From Chondrus crispus (taxonomy: Eukaryota; Rhodophyta; Florideophyceae; Gigartinales; Gigartinaceae): 64,000 nt of DNA. The DNA lies in contig NW_005179249.1 in assembly GCF_000350225.1 (NCBI RefSeq), positions 62,001 through 126,000 on the forward strand, in the 5' to 3' direction. The notes below the pieces were generated by a model, which was not told the DNA's origin, did no database searches, and worked only from the letters and a program-made list of their open reading frames with translations. Made by a program: the position numbers and the translations under genes. Shown piece by piece: positions 32,619-45,006 of the stretch. Each line of letters begins with the position of its first letter. The first letter of the stretch is position 1.

Positions 32619-34040
32619 ATTTGAGGTGGTCTTGAAGTTAGGAATGTCTATTCCAGTTACAATTGGCAACGTCTTTGCAATTACACCAGAGCTAGCATGT
32701 GCAAATCTCTCGTGCCAAAGTTGCTGTTGTTTCTCAATCGAAACAAATGCTTTTGATGCCACATCGGGAACGAACTGTGCTTCACACAGTCCTTCGTGTA
32801 TTTCAACGCCTTTCATGTACACTTTCCCACTGTCTCTATGGGTTATTTCACAGTACCCAGTGTCACCTTCCTCACCGTCGAAGGTAACACGAAAGCCAGC
32901 ACGTCTTGCTTTGCTTACAGAGATGAGGTTGCAAATCATTGTTGGTGTATACAAGACAGATTTCATCGTGACACATTCCTTGCGTCCATCAACGACGGAA
33001 ATTCCACGAACTGTACCAATTCCGGCAACATCAAAAAGTTGCCCTTCGCCAACCTCAACGGGGTGACGCGACTGTTCCTGCAGGGTTTCAAAATTTTCAG
33101 GGTTGTTGCACATATGTGATGTGCTTGCTAAGTCCACCATCCACTTCTCCTTCATCTGTGGTGGTAGTTCAACTTCTCCACGAAGCACAGACTTTGACAT
33201 CATGGCAACATTCGCAAGTTCATCAATGCTTTCAGAACTCCTCATGTTCCTCTTCCTAGGTTTGACATATTTCATCTGGTTTCTGGGCTTGTTTCCTTTT
33301 CCAAAGTCATACGTGATTTCCTTTTTGTACCACGTGGATCCAGGGTTGTGAAAACAACGATCTGCAGTGTGGCCCTCACGTCCACAATGTGTACAACAGT
33401 GCTTTCCATATTGCACTGTTGCTAGTGCAGTCCCAGAACTGTTTTCAGTTGACAGTTCAACGTCACATGACCCCTCCTCAACAACTAACTCAGACACAGC
33501 CTTTGTAAAGTTCATGTTTATTTCCCTGATCACCTTGGCAGTGGTGGAAAAATCCTCTCGAAGGCCGCGCAGCAGGGAACGTTTCTTCTCTTTATCACCT
33601 AGAGAATATCCAACTGATGCCAAATCATTTTCCAATTCCATCGGTCGATAGACATAACACATCACGTTCTCATTCGGTCCCATTGTCAAGTTCTACAACT
33701 TCACCAAGTACGTGTCAATGCACGCCTCCGAAACCCCTTTGTACCTTTCTTGCAGTTTATCCCAAACAGCTGTGGGATCTTCGAGATTAATGACAGCATG
33801 ACTGCAACTATCCTCAATGGACAGTAGAATGTCAGTCAATGCCACATCTCTTCGCTGCATGAATGTCTTATGTTCCGCTTTCTGTGTCTCGGGAGAAGGT
33901 TCCGTCTCCTTCCTACACACGACGCCCCACAAACCCTTTCCCCGCAGTAGCAACTGCATTTTCTTCGACCAAATAGAGTAGTTGGTCGAGTTCAGTGGTT
34001 TGCGTTTGTGTCTGGCGATGTCGACACGGGAATGGGACAT
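32619..34040 (-). pseudogene. copia no. 1 gag-protease, truncated
   Basis: The likely start is the ATG at 34040 (MSHSRVDIA). A UBN2-type Gag region follows (NYSIWSKKMQLLLRGKGLW), then TAG at 33693-33695 in phase with continuing Gag (one C-to-T step from CAG). Next come a zinc knuckle CTHCGREGHTADRC (CX2CX4HX4C) and a protease region where the usual DSGA is DLAS (WMVDLASTSHM), so the active site looks damaged. The pre-integrase segment LWHERFAHAS precedes the truncation point. Lower-coordinate bases from about 32615 read into the neighbouring synthase relic, not copia. Confidence 0.82.
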
Positions 34041-34143
34041 CGTGTAGTCTAAAGGGAACGCAGAACCTGCGAATTGAAACGAAAAATGAAAGGAGCGCAA
34101 TAAACGGATGAGGTTTTCAGAAAGGAAAGAAAGGGAATGTAGA

Positions 34144-34158
34144 CTGGGCCCCACAACC
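34144..34158 (-). other. Degenerate primer-binding site of copia no. 1
   Basis: In element orientation it reads GGTTGTGGGGCCCAG, one mismatch and one inserted base away from GGTTATGGGCCCAG, the complement of the initiator tRNA-Met anticodon stem-loop. It sits in the same place relative to gag as in copia no. 2 and no. 3. Confidence 0.5.
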
Positions 34159-34365
34159 TAAAGAGCTGGAAAGTTGTTGTACATCAGATACCCTTTACTC
34201 TTCATATGGTCTGCACTACATATACTGACGCATTTAGGATTGATCCCAAGAAATTCAAATCTATGCTAACACTGTCAGGGCTAACACTTTCTCTGAACCC
34301 AAAAGACAAACGACAAACTTCATGCCTGCCAGTGCTGTCTGTTGGAGATGTTCGCTCGCGTAACA
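34159..34365 (-). repeat. Probable 5' LTR of copia no. 1
   Basis: It lies directly outside the primer-site-like sequence at 34144-34158. In element orientation it would start TGTTACGCG at 34365, like the TGTTG starts of the other two copia LTRs here. The second LTR is lost, so the outer end cannot be checked by comparison. Confidence 0.4.
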
Positions 34366-34905
34366 GTCTGCACTCATGAGATCCAATTTTATTGTTGATC
34401 TTTTTAACTGCGGTATGCTAGCTCTGTCCGAAGAGAGCTTCATGGTCTGCTCTCCATACGCAATAGCCGTTTATGACACTTCAACCTTTCCAGTTACTCT
34501 GGAGGAGCATGGCGGGGAAGAGTTATCGTTGCTGGAAAGCTGCTCTCAATTGCATCTGTGGAAATTTAGACGTCGGTGTCGGTGCAAGCCTTGGATCTAT
34601 ACTTTCTCTCGCCGGCGGAGAGGTTGTTTTTTGCAGTGTTGGCGATGAAAATTTCAAAAGCTGTATCACAGTAGAACATGTCGGGCAGTTGTTGCAGCAG
34701 ATGATAGTTTTAGATGTCCATTTTGCGTTCTACGTTCGTTGCGGGGAGGCTGTAATTATTTACGAAGTGCTTGTGTGATGTACAAGCGGAATGTTAGAGC
34801 CATGCTCTGCAACATTGAGGTCTGTTGGCAGTGGATGTGTATCTTGGGCCCATGACGGCTGGAATCCCCCAATCTTCTCAGAAAGAAAACAAGAGGCAGC
34901 GCTGA
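34366..34905. other. No recognised gene
   Basis: Plus-strand ORFs at 34376-34648 and 34473-34778 overlap in different frames and show no domain I can name. The stretch leads into the left half of the interrupted plus-strand gene at 34906, so it may be more of that gene in decayed form. Confidence 0.35.
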
Positions 34906-35064
34906 AGTCAAGGTGTTGAATTCTGGGGTGTTTTAAATACGTACGTCTCAAAGAACGGTCCGTTGCCACCGATCAAGATTTTCATGCATGGAGCACAGTC
35001 CATTTATTCCAAAACGAAGGGAGGCGTCGATGGGGCCACGCAAGCGCGCGCCGTCCTTCACTCC
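34906..35064 (+). pseudogene. Left half of a transposase-like gene split by copia no. 2
   Basis: In one frame it reads FWGVLNTYVSKNG, IKIFMHGAQSIYSKTKGGVD and GATQARAVLHS, then stops matching exactly at the LTR of copia no. 2 (35065). The right half resumes at 47250. The coding-like run with the conserved-looking KTKGGVD block suggests the catalytic part of a DDE-type transposase, but I cannot assign a family. Frame is blocked upstream by TGA at 34903-34905. Confidence 0.45.
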
Positions 35065-35495
35065 GGTAGGATATGGGCAAGGGGTGGTGAAGAAGTCTGT
35101 CTTGATGCGCGAACGGGAAAGCTGAGAGGTTCTTCTGTTGTCGTGGTTTTCTATCCAACCAACTTAATCCTTTTACTCAACATACTTATAGTACTGTATT
35201 AGCTTGTCAAAAACTGCAAAACACACAAGCTAGTTCCCTAGGTACAATGTAGAACGCAATGGTAAGAGAAACACAAATCCTACACAGAGAAAACACGTGA
35301 TATAGTGAGTTGTCTCACTATCTCCTGAAACGCCTCCTTATCTGATTTGCTGCGTGGGTTGCACAGTAAGGAGAATTAGTATTAATAAGATAAATTGATA
35401 TCAACACATAAAATGATTAGGTCACACAATCACAGCTGCAATCACCAATGGACACGATGGCACCATAAAGGCGAGATTGATAGCGAAATTCAACA
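35065..35495 (-). repeat. 3' LTR of copia no. 2
   Basis: 431 bp. In element orientation it starts TGTTGAATTTCGC right after the polypurine tract AAGAGGGG (35496-35503 on the complement). It aligns end to end with the split right LTR with many substitutions. Confidence 0.8.
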
Positions 35496-35515
35496 CCCCT
35501 CTTGGTGCCAGAGTT

Positions 35516-38500
35516 CTATTGCGTGCATTTTGAAACTCCAAGTCCATTGCGGTACTTTTCGAACGAGAGTCGGGAGAGCGCCTTAGTCAGTGCGTCTTCT
35601 GTCATGTCTTGCCTCGGACAGTAGAAGATTTGAACAGAACCAAAACTAACTTGTTCCCTTACGAAGTTCTTTTTAATTGAAACATGTTTCGCATGTCTCA
35701 CGCCTTCATTTACCCAGGGGATGGCTCCTTGATTGACCTCTATAATGGAGGTACTCTGCTGCTGTTCACAATCCAGCTCCTGTCGCAAACTTCGTAGCCA
35801 AAGAATCATCATTGTACACTCTGACATTGTCGTATACTCAGACTCAGTGCTTGAAAGAGCAACAAACCCCTGCTTCAAAGACCGCCAGACTACAGTTGAG
35901 TTGCCCAAACGTATCAGAACCCCTGTCGTGGATCTTCTGTCCACTCAGTCCCCAGCTCATTCGGCATCAGAGTACGCTACCAAGACCCATCTTATGCGTC
36001 TATTCGTAGTGCGTATTCTTTCGTCCCCTGTAGATACTCCAATACTCGTTTGAGGGCAATCCAGTGTGTCTGACAAGGACTAGCCGCATAGCGGCACAGG
36101 ATTGAAACTGCAGCAGCAATTTCGGGTCTTGTTCTTGTGGATATGAAAAACAAACACCCAAGCAGCTCTTGGTACTTTACATGGTTCACTGGGTCGCTAA
36201 GGAGATCTGAAATTTCCTTCAGAGCACTCTCACACATCGGAGTACTGGCAGACTTGCATTTGGACATCCCAAACCTTTGCAACACTTTCGATGTGTAATG
36301 GCGTTGTGCGAGCCAAGCTTCGCCAGAGTTTCGGGTGAACAATAATCCCAAGAATGATGTCAAGGTGCCAAGGTCCTTGATGTAGAGATGATGGCTGGGT
36401 TCATTCTTGACTTCAACGACCTTTGCTTCTACAGCCCCCAATTCTATGATATCATCAACGTACAGGAGTGGCCAAAAAATTTCTCTACGGAAGACGCATT
36501 CATCTGACCTGAGAGCGGAGAAGTTCATCCTACTAATTCCTTCCTTCCACTTCTCTTGCCACAGTCTGGGTGATTGCTTTAGACCATAAAGGCCTCGTCT
36601 GAGCTTCAACACTTCTTCATCCTCGCAGAGCCTCACGCCTTCTTGGTTCCTTGATGTACACGTCAGTGTCTCTCTGCCCATGGAGAAAGGCTGTTAGCAC
36701 ATATTTGGTGCATGGCATATTTCCTCTTTACAGCAACAGCACGGCACGTAAGATCTGTTGTGAAATCAACAACAGGGGCAAATGTTTGTTCCACGTCCCC
36801 TTGAATAAATCTCCGAACGACTAGGCGAGCCTTATGCCGGCAGATATTGCCATGCTAATCATATTTGCGTAAAACACAAACGTAGTCGTCAAAGGCTTCA
36901 CCCCCTCTGGCCCTTCCACAATTTCCCAAGTTCCATGATATTGCAAAGAATCCAACTCGGAGTCATTTGCTGCTTCCTATTCTTCTCTATTATCTTGGGA
37001 GAGGGCCGCATTTACAGTATCTGGAGTTGCTGCAGCGTTGTCCATCATGGAAAATGCTCTGGAAATGATAGCAGATCCCGGAGAATAAACGATGGAGGCT
37101 TCCGTTCATGGCCTGAAGCCGTTATGACTGCGAATCAAGGTACCCAAGTTGGGTATCTTGATTCGCAATCGTTCTGCTCCTCAGTTACATTCCCATGTCC
37201 ACTACGTCCATTCTGATCAGTTCCAGGTCCTTCTGGGTAGTAGTTCAATTGCTCAATTGGTTCTTCAGCAGTTGGATGGAACGTGCCAGTCGGAATACCA
37301 TCAGTGATAACATCATCATGCGAGGTTCGCGGGAGCTCATTCCCGCGATTTGGTAACTGAGTATTTCTCCCAAGAGAATTTCCTTCGTTTCTAGACGCTG
37401 ACTGATTTTCCGTGTCCTCTGATACGAGCACCATGTCAGAATCTGCAATGTTGTCTGGGACGTGAGGACCAGGACACTTGTCCTCTACAACTGTAACATC
37501 TCGAGAAATGACAGCGACGTTGCGAGATGGGATACACAGGTTGTATTGGCTATTCTCTAGACAGCTTATCACCATGTCAGCGTCAGAATTTGTATCCAGC
37601 TTCTTCCGACGCTGTCTCGAGACGTGATACCAACCGAGGCAACCGAACAAGCGAACATAGACCACATTGGGCCGTGTACCGGTCTTGAGTTCGTATGAAG
37701 TCACCGCTTGAATTCGTGGAGCGCAAAACATATTTCGGATCCGACATGCATGGACCACAGCTTCGACCCAGAATCGCCGCGGTAGTGAGGCATGTTGTAA
37801 CATGATGCTAGCACGTTCTACTATTGTCTTATTGGCCCATTCAGCGATACCGATCAGTTTGGGTGAATAGGGCGGCGAGTTGCTTTGTTCGATTCCCTCC
37901 TCTGCAAGGCACTCTCGACGGCCCAAGTGTTCACCGCCGTTGTCACTGTGAACACGCTTCACAGATCATCGGAACCGTCTTTCCAACCAGGCCAGGAATA
38001 ACTTGAACTGAAAGAGTACATCGCTTTTGCGGGCGATGGGTACCACAACAAGGAAGCCACTGGACTCGTCAATGAATGACATGAAATATGAACAGCCAGA
38101 AAATGAGCGTACGGACATTGGATCACACACGTCTGTGTGTATGATTGCGCAACGTTCCTTGGATCGAGAATTATTCTTGCGCAGAGTTTTTCTGGCCTGA
38201 TTCCCTTTCACGCAGCTGCCGCAGGAAATACTACCGCTTGGTTTGTCCGCTAAGCTCGCCCCTGTCACAGCTTCACTCTGTACTAGCTTCTTGATACTAC
38301 CAAAATATGCATGCCCAAGGCGGTCGTGCCAGAGCTTCATGCCAGCCGTGTCCTTGTCGTCATTTCCGTTGTCTCTATCCCTATCACTTTCAGGCCTGAT
38401 TTTAACGGCATTCGCAGAGATCGACCAAGGATAAATTGGGTGAGCAACAATACAGAGGACGCCTTGGTGCATCTTCGATTGAAGCTGAGCAGCTCCGTCC

Positions 38501-38829
38501 AACATACCATTACATCTATCCGCATGCATATTGATGGCATAGCCAACGTCACACAACCTGCAACAAGAAATGAGATCAGATTCCAGATCTGGTACATACA
38601 GGACATTATGAAACATAAGCGTCCTCTTATACTCTTCTCCGGGTATCTCCAACACAGTACGCAACAGCGGCGTACCACTGTGAGTAGCAATGATCCTCCG
38701 TCCATTACCGAGCACAATATCCTTTGGGGAAATGTCCTCGATGTTGGCCAGCCAGTCTCGGTCACCACACCATGTGGTCAGAAGGTCCGTAATCAATGAG
38801 AAACATTCACTTACTAGAAGGATTCTCAT
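35516..38829 (-). pseudogene. pol: copia no. 2 pol, heavily decayed
   Basis: Fragments in order from right to left: pre-integrase and zinc domain (LWHDRLGHAYFG...CGSCVKGN), integrase first Asp (IIHTDVCDP), a TGA at 37966-37968 in phase (CGA-like), second Asp (RVHSDNGGEHLG), and the C-terminal integrase region to about 37135. A decayed RT start follows (36670-36840), then RT proper (LRRGLYGLKQSPRLWQ, LLYVDDII) to 35992. RNase H closes it (STTGVLIRLGNSTVVW, LSSTESEYTTMSE, DALTKALSRL) to 35516. Frames change at least twice. It is not functional. Confidence 0.88.
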
Positions 38830-38882
38830 TTATCCGAACACAGCCTCGTGCTGTAGACAGCATTGCCTCACCACTATTGCCG

Positions 38883-39839
38883 TCAGTGTTCGTTGTTTTT
38901 AGGTGCTCGAACAGGGATGATCCGAACTTTCACCGGCATCTGGACACTTTGCCAACAGCAACTGTGCTTGTTGAGCTCCCTATGTCCTGCCTCTTCTCTT
39001 TTTCGTCGGAATTTGTGATCTTCGGAATCTTTCCGTTCCTTGCAAAGCAATTTGCGCAATATGGCCAACCTTGCCACGTGAGTAGCACTTTCGGGTCCCA
39101 TTTCTCATCGGAAGCTTCTTTTTCCAGTGGTGATGTCCTCGGGCACCACCCTGCCATGAGTGCCCTTGCCTCGTCACCATCTTTCAATGTTTTACCCAGA
39201 GCCCCATCCCGGAGCAACTTGTCATTGTACTCCTGGAACAATGGTCCGGTGGCTTTTTCCCAATCCAGGTTATCTTCGAAGTTCTGAAGCGATTAGATGG
39301 CGTGGCCAAATAGGGAACGATTCTTGTCACCAAATGACGCAAGCAACATCGCCATTTGTAAGTCTTCTGCCAATTCGCTCTTCATTGCAGCTAGACGATT
39401 AAATATCGCTTCATACGCACCAACGTAGTCTTGCATTTCCTGTTCCTTGTAGGACATGCGAGAAAGTTCCGTTTGCAATTGAACTCCTGGTAGCTGTGTT
39501 TGAGACAGAATATCGATCTTGCAATTTCTTCCACATCTTGAAAGGGTTTTCTTTCACGCTCATGCAAAGACGTAAAGGCCTGTCACCTAGACCCTGGATG
39601 AATATCGCACGAGCAATAGAACTTTTCTTCTGCACCTCTGCTCCGGGTGCTCCATCTCCGCCCAAGACGTCTATCTCAAGCAAATACTGCAATTCCGTAG
39701 CAGAGAGAGCAGCCCCAGTCCTAGCTTCCCAAAGAGAATAGTCTTCGCCCGGGCGACAGCAACATTTCTGGATCTTCTTTGAGTCCTCCATTGGGAATGA
39801 TAATCGAGGTTCACTTGGCCAAGCGTAGTCTGGGTCCAT
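38883..39839 (-). pseudogene. gag: copia no. 2 gag, frameshifted
   Basis: It starts at the ATG at 39839 that lies inside the primer-binding site (ATGGACCCAG). The Gag helical region runs to about 39480, shifts frame (MSYKEQEMQDYVGAYEAIF), meets TAA near 39291-39293 and continues in phase (LQNFEDNLDWEKA). The zinc knuckle region (KCYSRGKVGHIAQ) has lost the second and last Cys. Confidence 0.75.
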
Positions 39840-39843
39840 AACC

Positions 39844-40094
39844 AGTATGTTACGGGCAAGGGGTGGTGAATAAGTCTGTCTTGATGCGCAAAAAGGGAAC
39901 GCTGAGAGATTCTTTTGTTGCAATGGTTGTTATATCCACCCAACTTAATTCGTCTACTCAATATACTTATAAGTACTGTATTAGCTTGTCAAAAACTGTC
40001 AAACACACAAGCTAGTTCCCTAAGTACGATGTAGAACGCAATGGTACGAGAAACACAAATCTTAGAGAAAACACGTGAGATTGTGAGTTGTCTC
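39844..40094 (-). repeat. 5' LTR of copia no. 2, inner part
   Basis: It matches the 35065-35315 part of the 3' LTR. It is cut at 40094 by insertion of copia no. 3, and the remainder continues at 47066. The primer site GGTTATGGACCCAG (element orientation, 39830-39843) abuts it. Confidence 0.85.
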
Positions 40095-40865
40095 TATAGA
40101 AAGGTCAGCGGGGCAGAGGGAAGAAGGATGGTTGAAGGTTGCTGGTGGTTGACGGGAAAAGAAGTTGATGCCATTTTACTCTTGGTCGCCAACTATTGGC
40201 GCTACTTATACTCTTCGAACTACATACAATACGAGCCATTAGGGCTGGTCACGTGACTCTCCTTCTTGCAGTCGTTGATAATCCAGTGACTCTCCCTGTT
40301 GCACTCTCGGTTGATAATCAAGTGACTCTCCTACTTCCACTCTCGGTTGATAATCAAATGACTCTCCTTCTTGCACTCTCGGTTGATAATCAAGTGACTC
40401 TCCTACTTCCACTCTCCGTTGATAATCAAATGACTCTCCTTCTTGCACTCTCTCTCTGCTAATAATTTGGGACCGTTTGAGAGTCAATAATATCTGAATG
40501 TACTGTACTGTAGATTACAGATTTTACACTACGATTAATAACCACTGTGGCACATACGTCATACGTGTCACACACATGTAGGACGAATGTCATACGTGTC
40601 ACACACGTGTCAAATCGAGAAAAATGAAACATGTTCAGAATGTACTGTAGAGTGCCACGAGGTACATAACTTACACGTGTCAACACCAAAATTGAAACAT
40701 GCTCGGAAAGGATAGGAAAGTGCAACCGTGTACAAATATGACACGTGTCCACGTTGAAGACCAAATATCCTGAGAATGCTATTGCAAGCATTTTAGGTTT
40801 CGTCGACGTACCCGTGTAATATCTGTCAGGCTTGGAGCTTAGCATGTGGTCGAAGATTTCCAACA
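40095..40865 (-). repeat. 3' LTR of copia no. 3
   Basis: 771 bp. It contains five 36-bp repeats (about 40275-40455; unit with GTTGATAATCAA and GACTCTCCT) and CACGTGT-type short inverted motifs (about 40560-40680). The 36-bp repeats create a meaningless ORF with a 12-residue period. Confidence 0.92.
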
Positions 40866-40876
40866 CTCCCCCTCGA

Positions 40877-43800
40877 TCACATGCTTTTACTGGACACTGC
40901 AAGCCCCAGAAGTTCTACAAACTTCTGGAATAGAATTCGCCCAAGTGCTTTGGTTAAGATATCAGCAGGCATCGAAGCGGTCGGACAATGCGACAAATAC
41001 ACAATGTTTCTCTTAATAGCATCTCGTACGTAGTGGTATTTTACATCAACATGTTTGTTGCGACGGTTGATCGATTCATTCTGTGCAAACGAAATCGTCC
41101 CTGCATTGTCACACCCCATCATGATCGTGGGATCAGAATCAAGTCCGAGGACTTCAGCAACAACTTGACCCAACCAGGTCACCTCCTTACACGCTTCACA
41201 TAGTGCAATGTACTCAGCTTCACACGTCGAAGTCGCAACCACAGTCTGTTTCCGGGAACTCCAACTGATAGCTCCACCACAGAACTTGAAAACATATCCG
41301 CTGGTCGACTTGCGAGAGTCTGAACAACCGGCCCAGTCAGCATCACTGAAACCGAGCAACTCCGGCGATTTGGATTTATTGTCAAACACGATTCCTAAGT
41401 TTCGAGTCCCTTGCACGTATCGCATTACTCGTTTTACACCTGCCCAGTGTGACTCACATGGGTTGGCAGAATGTTGGGAAAGCTTTCCAATGGCGTATGC
41501 CAAGTCTGGACGAGTGCCAACCATCAAGTACAAAGGCAACCAACTGCCTCACGATACGGTGCCTTTGTTTCGGAGTCGTTTTCGATAGAATTCGTAGTTT
41601 TGCGATCTTGTTCCATTGGAGTCAGAGAAGGGTTACAAGTCGACATTTTAAAACGGTCAAGCACATTTAATGCATACTTAGTTTGAGTGAGACTCAATGT
41701 CTTGATAGTGCGATCTCTTTGAATCTCAAGACCAATGCAGACTTTTGCCTCACTAAGGTCTTTCATCTCAAACCGTTTGTTAAGCTCCCCCTTCATCCAT
41801 TTGATGGCATGGATATCACTACCAGCGAGCAACAAGTCATCGACATAAAGTGCAATTAGCATGATAGTGTTACCAATGCGTTTAATGTAGAGGCACGGAT
41901 CACTACGTGAAGTCTCAAATCCCAATTCACCGAGTAAGAAATCATCCACTTTGGTATGCCATTGACGAGGTGCTTGTTTAAGACCGTAAAGTGCTTTCAA
42001 AAGTTTACACACATGATCACTTTTGCTTTTGTCAACGCAGCCTTCGGGTTGCTCCATGTAGATGTCTTCATCCAAGTCGCCGTTCAAAAACGCAGTCACG
42101 ACATCCATCTGATGAAGTTCAAGGTCGTAATGAGCAACTAAGGCAAGAAGTAGACGAATAGTCGTAAACTTTATGACAGGGGCATATGTCTCAGTATAGT
42201 CAAGACCCTGCACTTGCTGGAATCCACGGGCAACAAGTCTGGCTTTTGCACTTTCAACTATATTGCCATTTGCATCAGGCAGCTGCTTGACATTGAAAAG
42301 CCATCGAGATGTCAAGATGTTTGACGCCTCAGATCGAGGAACAAGTTTCCAGGTCTGATTCTTAGTCTGTGATGCAAGTTCTTTGTCAATGCCGGTTTGC
42401 CAGAATGCAGCTCTAGGACCGTGGGTTGCTTGTTTGAAAGTCTTGGGACCTTCAATAGCGACATGCGCATGTGAAAGAAGAGCAGCTGCAAAGTTGCTCC
42501 TCCACCATGATCCGGGAGGTCTACTGATTCGAGACGATCTTCGTACAGCTGGAGTCGGAGTTGGAGGGGTGACATTCGGAGTTTCGACGGGAGGTGATAC
42601 ATCATCTTCATCATTCTCACCTACAGAGTGAGTGTCCTCGTTTTCAATAACCTCCCCTGAAATTTCATCCTCTTCCGACCCAACCTCATTAGCATTTGGG
42701 GTATCGGCTTCATTCTCATTGTCGCCACCGAGCAATACAACGCCAACGTCAGAGCTGATTGAATCTTTTTCATGTGCAGGAATGTCATGCATCCCACATG
42801 TCGATTCATCAAACTTGGCATCTCGTGAAACAACAACTTTACTCAACTCTCCGTCCCAAAGTTTGTATGCCTTACTGCATTGCGAATAACCGAGAAACAT
42901 CGCTTCACGCGCTCGCAAGTCAAGCTTACGGAGCTCTAATTTCGGTAATGTATACCAACACTTTGACCCAAATACTCGCAAATGGCCAACATTTGGAGTT
43001 GACTTCATCCAAATGTGATGGGGAGTCGTGTTAACTGGCAAAGCCCGGGAAGTAACTCGATTGCGTACATATACTGCAGTGGCAAGAGCCTCTGCCCAGA
43101 ATCGTTTACTGACCTGTTTATGAGAAAGCATGGAACGGACAAGATCAATCAAGGTTCGATTTAAACGTTCAGCAACACCGTTTTGTTCAGGTGTGTAGGC
43201 AGTGGTGAGCTGGTGCTGTGTACCGCTTGAATCCAAATATGACTTGAATTCTGTCGACAAGTACTCTCCCCCTCGATCAGTGCGAAGCACCTTCACTTTG
43301 CGACCAGTGTGCGTTTGGGCAAACTGTTCATACAACTTGTATTTTGCAAAGGCCTCAGATTTATTTCGCATCGTGTACACAACTACCCAGTTCGAGTGAT
43401 CATCTACAAATGTAATGAAGTATCTCGAAACACCAATGGACTGTACTTCGAGCGGACCGCAAACGTCAGAATGTACCAAGTCAAGACAGTTCTGTGCTCG
43501 AGACGATGATCGCTGTTTCGGGATTACTGATCGCGTTGCTTTGCCGAACACACACGCAGGACAAACGAGAGAGTGATTGTCAGACTTTCGATTCATTGCT
43601 CTGATCACATCGCTTTGACGAACATTGATGCCACTTACCACATTATTGTGAATCATTGATGCGATTCCTTGTACGTTAACATGGACCATTCGTTCATGTA
43701 GCGTCTGCAAGGTAACTACATGAGCAGAGAAAGTTTCATTCATGACATCAAGTATGAATAAATCCCCAACTTGACTAGCTGTGGCAACTACAGTTGGTCC

Positions 43801-45006
43801 TGCAGTAACGATGCATTTGTCTTTTTCAAATGACACTTGCAAGCCCTTTGAAACGATTTGGTTAACACACAGAAGCGAGTATCCGAAATCAGGGACATGG
43901 AAAACGTTGGACAATTTGCAAGGATGTGGACTACCATTGACGTTCAACATGAATTCTACCTCACCACGACCAGCGACATTGGCTCTAGCCTTCGTGCCCA
44001 TCTCGACTGATCCAGATTGCATCTGTTCATAAGTAACGAACAAAGAGCGATCAAATGTAATGTGGGCACTGCAACCGGAATCCACAAGCCATGACCCTGC
44101 GTTCACTGCCTTCTTTTCGGGAGAAGAAGTCGAAAGCAGGCATGTAAAGTCGCTTTCAGCAAAGGCAGCAGTAGAAGTTTCATCTCGAGATACGAATGCA
44201 CTTGGCTTCATGCCGGGGTTGCGGGACCGGAACCCGTCTGGCGGTGCTGGTCGGCGCCCATTCACATCCTTGCCCCAGCAACGTGCTGCGGTGTGTCCAT
44301 GTCGATTACAGTTCGTACATCTCATATCACGTCGAATAGGCATGCGATTGACAAGTGCAGGTGCGTGGGGTGAAGTAGTAGAAGCGGTCTTCATGCTCTC
44401 TCGTTTTTCCTCTTGCAGCAGACGACTCTTCACAAAATCGAGTCCAAACACTTTATCCTCATTGCCAAGTGCGTCAAGTGCAACAATCAAGTTATCGAAT
44501 CGTGGAGGCAAGCCATTCAACACAGCCATTGCAATTTCTTTATCATCAATCTCAACACTCATTGACTGCAATCTGGCAGCAAGTTGCTTCACACGATTGA
44601 TGAACACGAGCACTTTCTCGGATGGGAGCATGGAAACAGTGTAAAAGTCGCGACGGGCGGAAAGTTTGTTGAGCAAAGTGTGACGCTCAAACACATTCAG
44701 AATCGCCTCCCATGTCTCTTTCGCACTGCTCCACCCTCGCACATGTTGCAAGTAGTCATCAGAAAGCGTGAGTCCGATGACTGCCTTTGCTTTCGCATCA
44801 CCACGAATCCACTTCCTGCGATCATCTGAGGTCGCATTTTCCGATATATCATCAAAAACGTATTGATCGACATCTCGGAGAGCAAGCAGTAGCTCGATTT
44901 TCTGCTTCCAGATGTAAAAGTTAGATGCGGTCAGCTTCTCGATTCTGACCGATCCAGAGCTTTGGTCATCCATTTCGCCGAATGGATGTACCCTTCGAGT
45001 ATACAA
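40877..45006 (-). pseudogene. copia no. 3 gag-pol polyprotein, one frameshift
   Basis: A long frame opens at 45006; the ATG at 44973 (MDDQSSGS) is the likelier start. Domains in order are UBN2-type Gag, zinc knuckle CTNCNRHGHTAARC, protease WLVDSGCSAH, pre-integrase HHCC (HERMVHVNV...CPACVFG), and integrase (DLVHSDVCGP, RTDRGGEY, PEQNGVAERLNRTL). Then come RT (YAPVIKFTTIRLLLAL, ALYVDDLLLAG) and RNase H (SDADWAGCSDSRKSTSGYVF, TSTCEAEYIAL), ending at TGA near 40877. The 1160-codon frame ends early at 41524 because one T is missing near 41537; the overlapping frame from 41539 supplies the rest. All catalytic motifs look intact, so this copy is one base from coding. Confidence 0.93.

Larger units (their letters stand above)
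32619..34365 (-). mobile_element. Ty1/copia element no. 1, truncated
   Basis: It reads from right to left: putative 5' LTR, primer site, gag, zinc knuckle, protease and the start of the pre-integrase domain. It then ends abruptly against the synthase relic near 32618, so integrase, RT, RNase H and the 3' LTR are gone. No target duplication can be defined. Confidence 0.75.

Noticed and set aside
40275-40455. CRISPR-like array of 36-bp repeats
   Set aside because: Units are contiguous without variable spacers, recur identically in the partner LTR at 46486-46666, and lie in a eukaryotic retrotransposon.
40196-40487. ORFs with 12-residue repeats on both strands
   Set aside because: By-product of the 36-bp LTR tandem repeat; no start context or homology.
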